A stretch of DNA of 64,000 nt from Clostridium sp. Marseille-Q2269 (GTDB taxonomy: Bacteria; Bacillota; Clostridia; Clostridiales; Clostridiaceae), in contig NZ_CALSFS010000001.1 in NCBI RefSeq assembly GCF_943736985.1, positions 310,001 through 374,000 on the forward strand, in the 5' to 3' direction. A model generated the notes under the pieces. That model was not told the DNA's origin. It searched no databases and was given only the letters and a program-made list of their open reading frames with translations. Positions within the stretch are counted from its first letter, which is position 1; every line of letters starts with the position of its first letter. Positions 37,549-46,077 of the stretch are shown one piece after another. The translations under genes were made by a program, and so were the position numbers.

Positions 37549-37647
37549 TAATTTATACATATTCATATGTTAATTTTTATTAGCAATCTATACGTGTTTT
37601 TACCATTATAGTATAATATAATATATATTATAAAAGGAGATATGTTT

Positions 37648-38286
37648 ATGTTAAATGAATTTTACACTAAAGGTGAAGAAATAGCCAATGCTATAACTCA
37701 CGGTATTGGTGCTTTATTGTCTATAGCCGGTCTAGTTATTTTGATTGTGTTTTCAGCTAAATATGGAGATGCTTGGTATGTAACAAGTTACAGTATATTT
37801 GGTGCATGCCTTTTTATATTATATTTAGAATCTACTTTATACCATAGTCTTCAGGGTAAAAAAGTTAAAAAGGTATTTAGGATATTCGATCATTCGTGTA
37901 TTTTCCTTTTAATTGCAGGTACTTATACCCCTTATATACTTACTTCTCTTAGAGATCCATTGGGTTGGACTATATTTGGTATAGAATGGGGTCTTACTTT
38001 AATAGGAATAACTTTAAAGGCATTTACTACTGGAAAATACGAAAAACTTTCCACTGGTATATACATTTTTATGGGTTGGCTTATAATGCTTCATGCTAGA
38101 AAGCTAATTATGGTTATACCTAAAATATCTCTTATATATCTTGTATTAGGAGGAGTTCTTTATACTGTGGGAGCATTTCTTTTTATGTTAGATCATATAC
38201 CTTATAACCATCCTATATGGCATTTGTTTGTAATTGGAGGAAGTGTTTTTCATTTTTTCTCTCTTTTTTATATGATACCCAGATAA
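37648..38286 (+). CDS. hemolysin III / PAQR-family membrane protein
   Basis: 212 aa with seven membrane segments. The family motifs seen are EIANAITHGIGA, STLYHSL, FDHSCIFLLIAGTYTP and the C-terminal LDHIPYNHPIWHLFVIGGSVFHFFS, holding the metal-site His residues of the CREST/PAQR superfamily. Despite the name, a toxin role is not established. The second ATG is used because it is 8 nt from GGAG, whereas the first is only 2 nt away. Monocistronic, with a terminator after it. Not obviously connected to the neighbouring betaine locus. Confidence 0.9.
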   Translation: MLNEFYTKGEEIANAITHGIGALLSIAGLVILIVFSAKYGDAWYVTSYSIFGACLFILYLESTLYHSLQGKKVKKVFRIFDHSCIFLLIAGTYTPYILTSLRDPLGWTIFGIEWGLTLIGITLKAFTTGKYEKLSTGIYIFMGWLIMLHARKLIMVIPKISLIYLVLGGVLYTVGAFLFMLDHIPYNHPIWHLFVIGGSVFHFFSLFYMIPR

Positions 38287-38331
38287 ATGCAGATATGACA
38301 ATTATTAAATAATATTTTCAAATTAAATAAT

Positions 38332-38369
38332 AAACACTATGAAATTATATAATGTTTTCATAGTGTTTT
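38332..38369. terminator. two-way terminator between convergent genes
   Basis: A stem of 13-14 bp (AAACACTATGAAA and its complement) with a 10-nt loop and T-rich flank on the plus strand. It separates the hemolysin III gene from the convergent M28 peptidase gene. Confidence 0.8.
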
Positions 38370-38407
38370 TCTTTATATATAAAACTTTAAATTTCTCATA
38401 TTTAAGA

Positions 38408-39334
38408 TTAAATTATATTAAGTACTTCTCTTGTTAACCATTGAATATTATCAAGTTCTAACACATTATCCTTTGTACAATGTATATTAGGTATATAGTA
38501 TCCACCTGGTATTATACTATTATTAGAAAAAATTATGCTTACAGCTGGGTTTTCTTTAAAAGAAAAATCATCAGATAGTGGATAATATTTACACACAAAT
38601 TTATTACTATTACTTTTATGTAAACTCAAGGTATTATACAATAAATTAGCTAAGTTACTATCCATTTTTTTCGAATAATAAACCATAGGTATATTCCCTC
38701 TTCCTACACAATCAAAATTAATTATCTTCTTTTCTTTAAAGTATTTATCATTTTCTTTCCAATACTTTGATAACAAACTAGAACCTAAAAGTCCGCTTTC
38801 TTCATTATCTAAAAGAACTATTTTTATTCTATGTGCCTTATTTTTTAAATCCTCATTATTTTTTAATTCATAAGCAATATTTAAAAGAGTTATAACTCCA
38901 CTTGAATTATCATTATAATTTTTTTTATTCTTTACAAGAATGGGAAAGAACATTAATATTCCTAATATCATATAAGATATACTTACATTTAGTATATTTC
39001 TTATAAATGAAATTATAAATAAAATAGTAATTATATATACTATAGTACCTATTATTTGTCTTGTATGTCCAAAGAGTTTAAATATAAATGCAAACAATTT
39101 GGGCATTGTACCTGGAGTATCGTAATGAGCAGTAAATATAATATCTGCATTATTCTCTTTAGTACATAAGTTTCTGCATATCTTTATGTTCTTCCCTTGT
39201 ATTATTTCTGTTTCATATCCCAAAGATTTTAATTCCATGTCTATAAACTCTAAAAAATTTGTCTTTTCAATATAAGTATGTCTTATTCCAAATTCTTTAG
39301 CAACCTTATTAGAAATATAATTTAAATAACTCAT
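38408..39334 (-). CDS. M28-family metallopeptidase with membrane segments
   Basis: 308 aa. Zinc-aminopeptidase features: FTAHYDTPGTMP with the first His/Asp, NDNSSGVITLLNIAYEL with the bridging Asp, LLDNEESGLLGS with the catalytic Glu, FDCVGRGN with a metal Asp, and NIHCTKDN with the last His. An insertion with two hydrophobic helices (about 85-140) between the first His and the bridging Asp suggests membrane attachment with the active site on the cytoplasmic face. Substrate unknown. Start ATG with GGGG upstream. Confidence 0.8.
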   Translation of the reverse strand: MSYLNYISNKVAKEFGIRHTYIEKTNFLEFIDMELKSLGYETEIIQGKNIKICRNLCTKENNADIIFTAHYDTPGTMPKLFAFIFKLFGHTRQIIGTIVYIITILFIISFIRNILNVSISYMILGILMFFPILVKNKKNYNDNSSGVITLLNIAYELKNNEDLKNKAHRIKIVLLDNEESGLLGSSLLSKYWKENDKYFKEKKIINFDCVGRGNIPMVYYSKKMDSNLANLLYNTLSLHKSNSNKFVCKYYPLSDDFSFKENPAVSIIFSNNSIIPGGYYIPNIHCTKDNVLELDNIQWLTREVLNII

Positions 39335-39709
39335 ATAACCCCTTCTAATCTTCTTATTTATAAATTTATCTATAAACTATTAATTATAATAATGATAATA
39401 AATATTATTATAGCATAGGCTTTATTTAAATAAATTATATCACGTTCATTTTACTATGAAATATTAATAAAATATTATTTACATTGATAAATCATCTATT
39501 CACGCTTTGCATAATTTTCAAAATTTACACATAATATATTAAATTTTGAAAATTAAAGAAATGTTTATAAAATTAAAGAATAATTTATAATTTTAAACTT
39601 ATTGTAAATAAATAGTAAATTTTCAAGTTTGTTCTTGAACACTTTCAAATATATAATTAATATTGTAAGTTTTAACTATCAACAAATTATATTGGGGGTT
39701 AAATTATTT
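39335..39709. other. upstream region of the M4 protease gene
   Basis: 375 bases without a gene. It contains the inverted repeat at 39513-39554 and several short AATTAAAGAA-type repeats just after it. The last 20 bases before the ribosome site are shared with the upstream region of the truncated paralogue. The M28 gene promoter must also be here. Confidence 0.5.
39513..39554. repeat. 14-bp perfect inverted repeat upstream of the M4 protease
   Basis: Arms AATTTTCAAAATTT and its complement around a 14-nt AT spacer, about 155 bp before the protease start. It could be an operator for the secreted-protease promoter or the end of the divergent M28 leader. It is not present before the truncated copy. 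Confidence 0.45.
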
Positions 39710-41437
39710 ATGAAAAGTAAAAAATTATTAGCTACAGTATTAAGTGCTGTAATCACTTTTTCCGCAGTTTCTGCAGTTTCAGCTGCGCCTGTAGGAAAAG
39801 AAAGTAAAAACGAACCTAAAACTACAACAATCTTTTGGGAGAAAAGCAAACAAAATACTAGGAAACCTACTACTGATGTAACTCAAAAGAAATTTAGAAG
39901 TTCAGAAGAAATAAACAAATTCTTTAAAGAAAACATCTCTAAATTTGGTTTAAAAAAAGGTGATCTTAAAAATACTAAATCTGTAAAAGATGCAAAAGGC
40001 AAGACTCACTATCATACAATTTATCAAGTAGAAGGGATACCTGTTTACTATGGAAGAATTGTTTTCACAACTGACCAAGATGCTACTATGAATTCTATAA
40101 ATGGTAGAATCGACACAGCTTTTGAAAATGAAAATTGGAAAAATAAGATTAATATTTCAAAAGATGATGCTATAGCAAAGGCTAAAAATAATATCAAGGA
40201 TGAAGAAATATCAAAATCAGAAGGAAAATTATATCTATATAATTTTGAAGGAACTCCTTATGTAGTTTACCTAGTAGATTTAGTTACTGATAGCGGTAAT
40301 TGGAAAGTTTTTGTTAATGCTGAAAATGGTTCTATAGTTAATAAATTTAACAATACTCCTACTTTAATTGATGATAATGATCAAAAATTACCCAATGCTA
40401 AAGAAGTTAAAGCTGAAGCTGAAAAAGCTAATAAAACAAATAATATAATCGATGTTCAAGGTCAATCTGTTAAAGGAAAAGGTAAAACTTCATTAGACGG
40501 AATAGTTGATATTGATCTAACTTATAAAGACGGAAAATACTATTTAAAAGATAGTAATAAAAATGTGTTCACTTATGATATAAACAATAGCTGGTTACCT
40601 CTATACAATGTATCTAAATCATATATATTACAATATTCAAACCTTGTAGAAAATAACAATAATAATTTTATAGATGATAAACATGTTTCTGCTGTAGATG
40701 CTCATGTAAACTTAGGCAAAACTTATGATTATTATAAATCTAAATTAAATAGAAACAGTATAGATAACAAAGGTATGAATGTAGAAGGATTTGTTCATGT
40801 TGGTCAAAGCTACAATAATGCTTTTTGGAGAGATGATCTTGGCTCTATGTTCTTTGGAGATGGTGATGGAAAATTATTTTCTCCTCTATCAAAATCTTTA
40901 GATGTTGTAGGTCATGAAGTAAGCCATGGTGTAACTAGTAAAGAATCTGCTCTTATTTATGAAGATGAATCTGGTGCTTTAAATGAAGCATTCTCAGATA
41001 TTATGGGAGTAGCTATTGATGGTAAAAACTTTGAAATAGGTGAAGAGTGCTTTACACCTAAAGTTGCAGGAGATACAATGAGAGACATGAAAGATCCATC
41101 TAGAGGAGATCAACCTGCCCACATGAAAGATTTTGTATACACAAATGAAGATCATGGTGGTGTTCATACAAATTCAGGCATAATAAACCACGCAGCTTAT
41201 TTAATAGCCGATGGATTAGAAAAAGCAGGTGCAAAAGATAGCAAAGACATTATGGGAAAAATATTCTATGATGCTAATTGCTATCAATGGGACGAAACAA
41301 CTAATTTTGCTAAATGTAGAAATGATGTAGTTAAAGTTACTAAAAATCTTTATGGTGAAAACAATAACTATGTTAAAATTGTAGAAAATGCTTTCGACAA
41401 AGTTGGAATATCTGCTACACCTCAATTACCATTATAA
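39710..41437 (+). CDS. secreted thermolysin-like neutral metalloprotease (M4)
   Basis: 575-aa preproenzyme. Signal peptide about 1-26 (MKSKKLLATVLSAVITF, ending SAVSAAPVG), FTP inhibitor domain (about 35-105), PepSY domain (about 120-205), then the catalytic domain. The zinc site HEVSH has His402, Glu403 and His406, with the third ligand Glu426 in NEAFSDIMG, exactly 24 residues after the first His as in thermolysin. The catalytic His is probably in the later GGVHTNSGI region. ATG 39710 is chosen as it opens the signal peptide and is preceded by TTGGGGG. It resembles the tandem npr genes of proteolytic clostridia and feeds amino acids to fermentation. Confidence 0.94.
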   Translation: MKSKKLLATVLSAVITFSAVSAVSAAPVGKESKNEPKTTTIFWEKSKQNTRKPTTDVTQKKFRSSEEINKFFKENISKFGLKKGDLKNTKSVKDAKGKTHYHTIYQVEGIPVYYGRIVFTTDQDATMNSINGRIDTAFENENWKNKINISKDDAIAKAKNNIKDEEISKSEGKLYLYNFEGTPYVVYLVDLVTDSGNWKVFVNAENGSIVNKFNNTPTLIDDNDQKLPNAKEVKAEAEKANKTNNIIDVQGQSVKGKGKTSLDGIVDIDLTYKDGKYYLKDSNKNVFTYDINNSWLPLYNVSKSYILQYSNLVENNNNNFIDDKHVSAVDAHVNLGKTYDYYKSKLNRNSIDNKGMNVEGFVHVGQSYNNAFWRDDLGSMFFGDGDGKLFSPLSKSLDVVGHEVSHGVTSKESALIYEDESGALNEAFSDIMGVAIDGKNFEIGEECFTPKVAGDTMRDMKDPSRGDQPAHMKDFVYTNEDHGGVHTNSGIINHAAYLIADGLEKAGAKDSKDIMGKIFYDANCYQWDETTNFAKCRNDVVKVTKNLYGENNNYVKIVENAFDKVGISATPQLPL

Positions 41438-41505
41438 TAAAAATATTATTAAACCCATAGATATATTTATGTAACGTTATTTATAAATAATATTAAAAAT
41501 TAAAA

Positions 41506-41553
41506 TAAATAAGATGATTTCTTAATATTTAGAAATCATCTTATTTATTTGTA
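41506..41553 (+). terminator. terminator of the M4 protease gene
   Basis: A perfect 17-bp stem TAAATAAGATGATTTCT with an 8-nt loop, T-rich on the plus side, 70 nt past the stop. Confidence 0.85.
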
Positions 41554-41746
41554 ATAATTATAATGTTTTTACTTCATAATAATTATAGTTTATACATTTC
41601 ATAATGATTATTTTTCATATAAATATTTAATAGTTTAACTGATTGTGCTAGTTAAAGTCAACTTATAGAATCATATTTATCCTTATATATAACTAACATT
41701 ATGAATTAACAAATATAATTAAATAATATTGGGGGTTAAGATATTT

Positions 41747-42427
41747 ATGAAAAGGAAAAAATTATTAGCCACAGTTTTAAGTTCTATAATCACTTTCTCA
41801 ACAATTTCCACAGCTTATGGAGCCCCTATAGGGAAAGAAAGTAAAAGTGAACCTAAAACTACAACTATATTTTGGGAAAAAAGCAAACAAAAAAACAAAA
41901 TAGCCACTACAGATATAACTCAAAAGAAATTTAATAACTTTGAAGAAATAAATAAATTTTTCAAATATAATATCTCTAAATTTGGCTTGGAAAAAGGTTC
42001 TCTTAAAAGTACTAAAATTTTAAAAGATAATAAAGGTAAAACCTACTACCATACTATTTATCAGGTTGAAGGAATACCTGTGTACTATGGAAGAATTGTT
42101 TTTACAACTGATAAAGACTTTTCAATGGATTCTATAACTGGTAGAGTTGATACTTCTTTTGAAAATGGTAATTGGAAAAATAAGATTAAGCTATCAAAAA
42201 ATGATTCTATAGAAAAAGCTAAAAATACCATAAAATATAAACATTCATCTGAACCCAAATCAAATTTATATTTATATAACTTTAATGGAACTCCTTATAT
42301 AGTTTATCTCATAGATTTATGTACAGATGAAGGAGATTGGAAAGTATTTGTTAATGCAGAAAATGGTTCCATAATAAATAAATTCAATAATACACCTACT
42401 TTAATTGGCACCAATAAGCAGATTTAA
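41747..42427 (+). pseudogene. truncated M4 protease paralogue: signal peptide and propeptide only
   Basis: 226 aa, closely matching the first part of the full-length neighbour: signal peptide, FTP domain (TTTIFWEKSK, then TTDITQKKFNN) and PepSY domain (TYYHTIYQVEGIPVYYGRI, WKVFVNAENGSIINKFNNTPTLI). The similarity stops a few residues later, and the frame ends just 6 bp before the palindromic element at 42433. No catalytic domain remains. The ribosome site and start are intact, so a secreted 200-aa propeptide could still be made. It is best called a pseudogene fragment, but it may act in trans as a foldase or inhibitor of the neighbouring protease. Confidence 0.8.
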
Positions 42428-42432
42428 AGAAT

Positions 42433-42545
42433 GGGCTGTGGCACTAAAAATAAATCCTACAATATATTGTGTTACCTTTGTGTAAAGAGGATTCATATAA
42501 CTTCAGACAATATATTGTACTTAAATTCTTTAATACCGCAGTCCC
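42433..42545. repeat. palindromic MITE-like element, copy 2
   Basis: 113 bp starting GGGCTGTGGCACTA and ending CCGCAGTCCC, sharing with copy 1 the block CTACAATATATTGTGTTA near one end and the ACAATATATTGT plus TTAAATTCTTTAATAC block near the other. The centre differs and is longer. It sits directly after the break in the truncated protease gene, suggesting that insertion or later deletion caused the truncation. Confidence 0.7.
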
Positions 42546-42614
42546 TTTAAATCTGTCACTAATTTTGTATAAATTTAAATCATATTAGAGAATATAGATA
42601 AATTTATTACATTT

Positions 42615-44921
42615 TTATTTATATCTTCTAAATCTTTTATTATATTTTTTTACCTCTTTCTCTATTTCTAATATTAAATCATTGAATCTTAAATTTTTGG
42701 CAGCTAATAGTATTTTTACTGCATCTTCTAAGTTTTCCATAGTATATATACTAAGCTCTCCTTTTTGAATGGCTTCCTCTACTTCTTTATTTAAAACTAA
42801 ATTCTCTTCATTTGTTTTGGGTATTAGTACACTCTTTCCTTTTACATCTTTTTTATGCCTACATACTTCATAAAATCCTTCTATTTTTTCATTAACTCCA
42901 CCTATAGGTTGAACCTGACCAAATTGATTTATTGACCCTGTAACTGCTATATTTTGTCTTACAGGAATATTACTTAAAGCTGATAGCATTGCTACAGCCT
43001 CTGCAACTGATGCACTATCTCCATCTACTTTTCCGTATATTTGTTCAAAGCTCAAATGGAAATCTACCGGCAATGTGTCGTATTTTCCTATTACACTATT
43101 TATATATCCCTTTAAAATACTTATAGCCTTATTGTGTATATTTCCGCTTAAATTACTTTCCTTTTGAATATCTATTATATTTCCATTTCCTTTATAACAG
43201 CAACAAGTTATTCTAATGGGTCTTCCAAAGCTTGCATATCCTAAATCTACTACGGATAATCCATTAACTTGACCTACTTTGTTTCCTTTTACATCTATAA
43301 ATATTTTATCTGTTTCATATGCTTCCATTATTTCTTTTTCTATTTCTTCTTTTTCATAACCTATAAATTGGATATCCTCCTTTGTTATTATATCTCTATC
43401 TTCTCCATTAGCCCTGTTATCTGCCTGTATTAACAATCTATATATTTCATAATTATCAAGATAAAATTTATTTTTGTTTTCAACTTTCCTTGATAGATAT
43501 TTACATAGTTCTTTTAAAGCTTCTTCATCTATATTTCTTATTTGTTCATTTTGGCATACATTATATATTTTTTCACATATCCATCTCTTACTATCACTAT
43601 TTATATCTACTACCTTATTATATTCTGACTTTAATTTAAATATATTTTTAAAATCCTCATCATAATTATAAAGTAAATTATAAGTTTCGTAATCTCCTAT
43701 AATTATTACCTTCAATTTTGCAGTTATTGGCTCTGGTTTTAACCCTCCTAATGACAATACTTCAAGATATCCTTTATTGTATTCAAAATCTATCTTATCA
43801 TTCATAAGAGCTTTTTTTAAATGAAAATAAGCTGAACCATTTGTAAATAAACTATTAGCTCTTATAATTAAGCAACCTTCATTGGCCTTTAAAAGAGATC
43901 CTGCTTTAATCAAACTAGCATCTGTATAATATGCTCCATTCTTATTTTCATATTCTATACTACCAACTAAATTATTTACTGATGGATTCTCTTCGAATAT
44001 AACTAGTGGACTCTTATTTAAAGTATTATCTACTATTACATTTACTTTGTATTTATATATAGCATGTGCTATAAGTTCTTTATCATCTTCATAGCTTGAA
44101 GTGTATATGTCTATTAGTTCATTTTCTATATTTCTACAAACGCTGTTTAAAAAATCCAATGCTTGAACATTATCTTCAAATTCTATTCTATATTCCTCTT
44201 TTAAACTTTTCATTTCTAGTTCAAAATATATCTTCATTATATTTTTTATCTTTTCTAATCCTTCCAACTCTATATCAGCCAGTACTTCCAAAGAAATTTC
44301 TGCTTTTTCTTTTAATTTAGATACTTTTTTTAATATTTCATCCTTTTCTTCTTTATCTAGATCTTCATATTCACTTTCAGTTAGAGCCTCATCATCTCTT
44401 ATAGGCATAAAAACAAACCCTGATACACCTGTTTTTATCTCAAATCCTTCTTTTTTTGATTCTTCTATAAGTTCATTTACTATTTCATTTCTCTTTTTTT
44501 CCATACTATCCAAAATGATTTCTTTCTCTTTATTAGCAGATTTATTATAAAATTCATATATACATTCACTATATTCTGTTTGAATATCATCTAACTTTTG
44601 TTTTAAAACCTTCCCTTTACCATTTTGAAGATATATACCATAGGGATATTTTTCCTCTTCTAAAACCACATAACAAATATCTTTTGGCTTACTCCTTTTT
44701 TCTAACTTTTCATTTATAAAATTCATTATACTATCTAATTTTTCTTTAGAAAAATCATCTACTAAGTATAAATTATATCCTGGTTTATCTATACCTAATG
44801 CAATATTTATCTTTTCATATATAGAGTTATATTCTGGAATATTCTTTTTTGTTTCATCTATATTAATATCATCAAATTCTAAATTATATAACAAGTCTTT
44901 GGGTTGTATTTTTCTTAACAT
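42615..44921 (-). CDS. Lon-like (S16) protease with degenerate AAA region
   Basis: 768 aa. The C-terminal Lon protease domain (about 560-750) has the Ser-Lys dyad: Ser636 in GDSAS and Lys679 in GGVNEKIEG, 43 residues apart as in E. coli Lon. The N-terminal part follows the LonB/LonC (AAA_32) plan with a long coiled insertion (about 175-270). However, the P-loop expected near residues 45-65 after GYNLYLV is missing (VDDFSKEKL) and the Walker B region reads GCLIIRANS. ATP-independent action, as described for LonC, is therefore likely. Start ATG with GGGGGAG upstream. Monocistronic. Confidence 0.85.
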   Translation of the reverse strand: MLRKIQPKDLLYNLEFDDINIDETKKNIPEYNSIYEKINIALGIDKPGYNLYLVDDFSKEKLDSIMNFINEKLEKRSKPKDICYVVLEEEKYPYGIYLQNGKGKVLKQKLDDIQTEYSECIYEFYNKSANKEKEIILDSMEKKRNEIVNELIEESKKEGFEIKTGVSGFVFMPIRDDEALTESEYEDLDKEEKDEILKKVSKLKEKAEISLEVLADIELEGLEKIKNIMKIYFELEMKSLKEEYRIEFEDNVQALDFLNSVCRNIENELIDIYTSSYEDDKELIAHAIYKYKVNVIVDNTLNKSPLVIFEENPSVNNLVGSIEYENKNGAYYTDASLIKAGSLLKANEGCLIIRANSLFTNGSAYFHLKKALMNDKIDFEYNKGYLEVLSLGGLKPEPITAKLKVIIIGDYETYNLLYNYDEDFKNIFKLKSEYNKVVDINSDSKRWICEKIYNVCQNEQIRNIDEEALKELCKYLSRKVENKNKFYLDNYEIYRLLIQADNRANGEDRDIITKEDIQFIGYEKEEIEKEIMEAYETDKIFIDVKGNKVGQVNGLSVVDLGYASFGRPIRITCCCYKGNGNIIDIQKESNLSGNIHNKAISILKGYINSVIGKYDTLPVDFHLSFEQIYGKVDGDSASVAEAVAMLSALSNIPVRQNIAVTGSINQFGQVQPIGGVNEKIEGFYEVCRHKKDVKGKSVLIPKTNEENLVLNKEVEEAIQKGELSIYTMENLEDAVKILLAAKNLRFNDLILEIEKEVKKYNKRFRRYK

Positions 44922-45097
44922 TTTTCACTCCCCCTTTTAGTCATTAATATATTAATATTCATTGAGCTTTGTTTTAGTAACTAAAGATATTGTTGTTTTA
45001 TTAATAAAAACATAAAAATCAGCTATTTTATTAATATCTCTTTCAAATTTATCTATAACTATAAGATTTTTATATACAATTATTTTATTGCCATCAT

Positions 45098-45197
45098 AAG
45101 AAAACTACCTAAAAAATGATTACTTTAAGAATTAATATAAATAATGTTTTGTTTATACTTTTATTCCTATATATTAATCCTTTAGGTAGCTTTACTT
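45098..45197. repeat. imperfect inverted repeat, about 23-bp arms
   Basis: Arms built on ACTACCTAAA and TTTAGGTAGC plus GATTA and TAATC, with about 50 nt between. It could be a remnant of a small mobile element or a second terminator. No other copy was noticed in the window. Confidence 0.35.
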
Positions 45198-45282
45198 AAA
45201 TTATAAAATCATTTATATAAACCATATAAAGACTTTTTTATATTTATATATATAATTTAGAGATAATTTTTAAATATATTAT

Positions 45283-45326
45283 CAAAAAAAGTCAAACTAC
45301 TTAATAACAACAGTAATTTGACTTTC
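45283..45326 (-). terminator. terminator of the 47-aa membrane peptide gene
   Basis: Stem AAAGTCAAA with TTTGACTTT, ending in seven T on the minus strand, 18 nt past the small gene's stop. Its presence supports that gene being transcribed. Confidence 0.65.
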
Positions 45327-45343
45327 TTATTATTCATTATATA

Positions 45344-45487
45344 TTAAAGAAGAACATTTCTAAGCCTTATAAGTACATATGTTATGGCTACAGCTGCACC
45401 ACTTAATAGAAAAGTTATAAAAACTCTACGCAAAGCGTAGTTATTACTACCCACAAAACCACTTCCTATTTTTTTTCTTTTGACCAT
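45344..45487 (-). CDS. small membrane peptide, 36-47 aa, unknown function
   Basis: A short frame with one clear transmembrane helix (RVFITFLLSGAAVAITYVLI) between Arg-containing ends (LRRV before, RLRNVLL after). From ATG 45487 it is 47 aa with a basic start MVKRKKIG but no ribosome site. From GTG 45454 it is 36 aa with GGAAGTGG 4 nt upstream. A terminator follows directly. In size and charge it resembles small membrane peptides that attach to larger membrane complexes or act as toxin-like peptides, but no family was recognised. A palindrome CTACGCAAAGCGTAG lies inside the coding part. Confidence 0.5.
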   Translation of the reverse strand: MVKRKKIGSGFVGSNNYALRRVFITFLLSGAAVAITYVLIRLRNVLL

Positions 45488-45931
45488 ACTATATAAATAT
45501 AATAATATATATATGTTTTTCAATCAAATTAAGTAATTGCTAAATTTTCTTAAAATTGCACCATAAAATTGATTATATATTAATATGCTATTATCTTAAC
45601 AATTTTTTCTCTATATTTCTTCTCATATTTATATAAATAAATATGAATATATGCTCATTCTATAGCAATTTATTCAATTTATTATTTTTCTATTACATCT
45701 TTAAATATGAATTATAACTTTCATTAATATTTAAAATTTAGCTTATTTTCATTAAAGCTAAAGTAATTTCTTTAAAAATATTAATTTTATAAACCCATTT
45801 ACAAATTTTTTTATATTTGAAATAAATAATCTTTTTCAAACTATGTTTATATAATTCAATTCATTAAAAATACGTTAAAAATTGTTTTAATAATACTTCA
45901 CTGTAAATAACTTTAATGTTAAAAATAAAAA
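45488..45931. other. intergenic, no gene seen
   Basis: About 445 bases of AT-rich DNA with many TTTAA/ATATT tracts. No reading frame with a ribosome site and no strong fold before the terminator at 45932. It should carry the promoter of the small membrane peptide. Confidence 0.45.
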
Positions 45932-45970
45932 ATACACTTCATAAACTAATCCATAATTTATGAAGTGTAT
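45932..45970 (-). terminator. terminator of the aminopeptidase P gene
   Basis: 14-bp stem ATACACTTCATAAA and complement, then TTTTTTATTTTT on the minus strand, 107 nt past the stop. Confidence 0.75.
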
Positions 45971-46077
45971 CTATTATATTTTCTATATTAAATTTATTTT
46001 AATATAGTAGTTATTTTTTATTTTTATTGATAGAACTACAATTTTAAAGTTTGTATTTTATGCTTAAATATATTAAA

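Larger units (their letters stand above)
44922..45343. other. intergenic with two hairpins
   Basis: 422 bases, AT-rich, no gene seen. It contains an imperfect long inverted repeat (45098-45197) and the terminator of the 47-aa gene (45283-45326). The promoter of the Lon-like gene should lie near 44950. Confidence 0.5.

Noticed and set aside
37648-38286. A true haemolysin toxin
   Set aside because: The hemolysin III name is historical; the protein is a PAQR-type seven-helix membrane protein with no proven toxin role.
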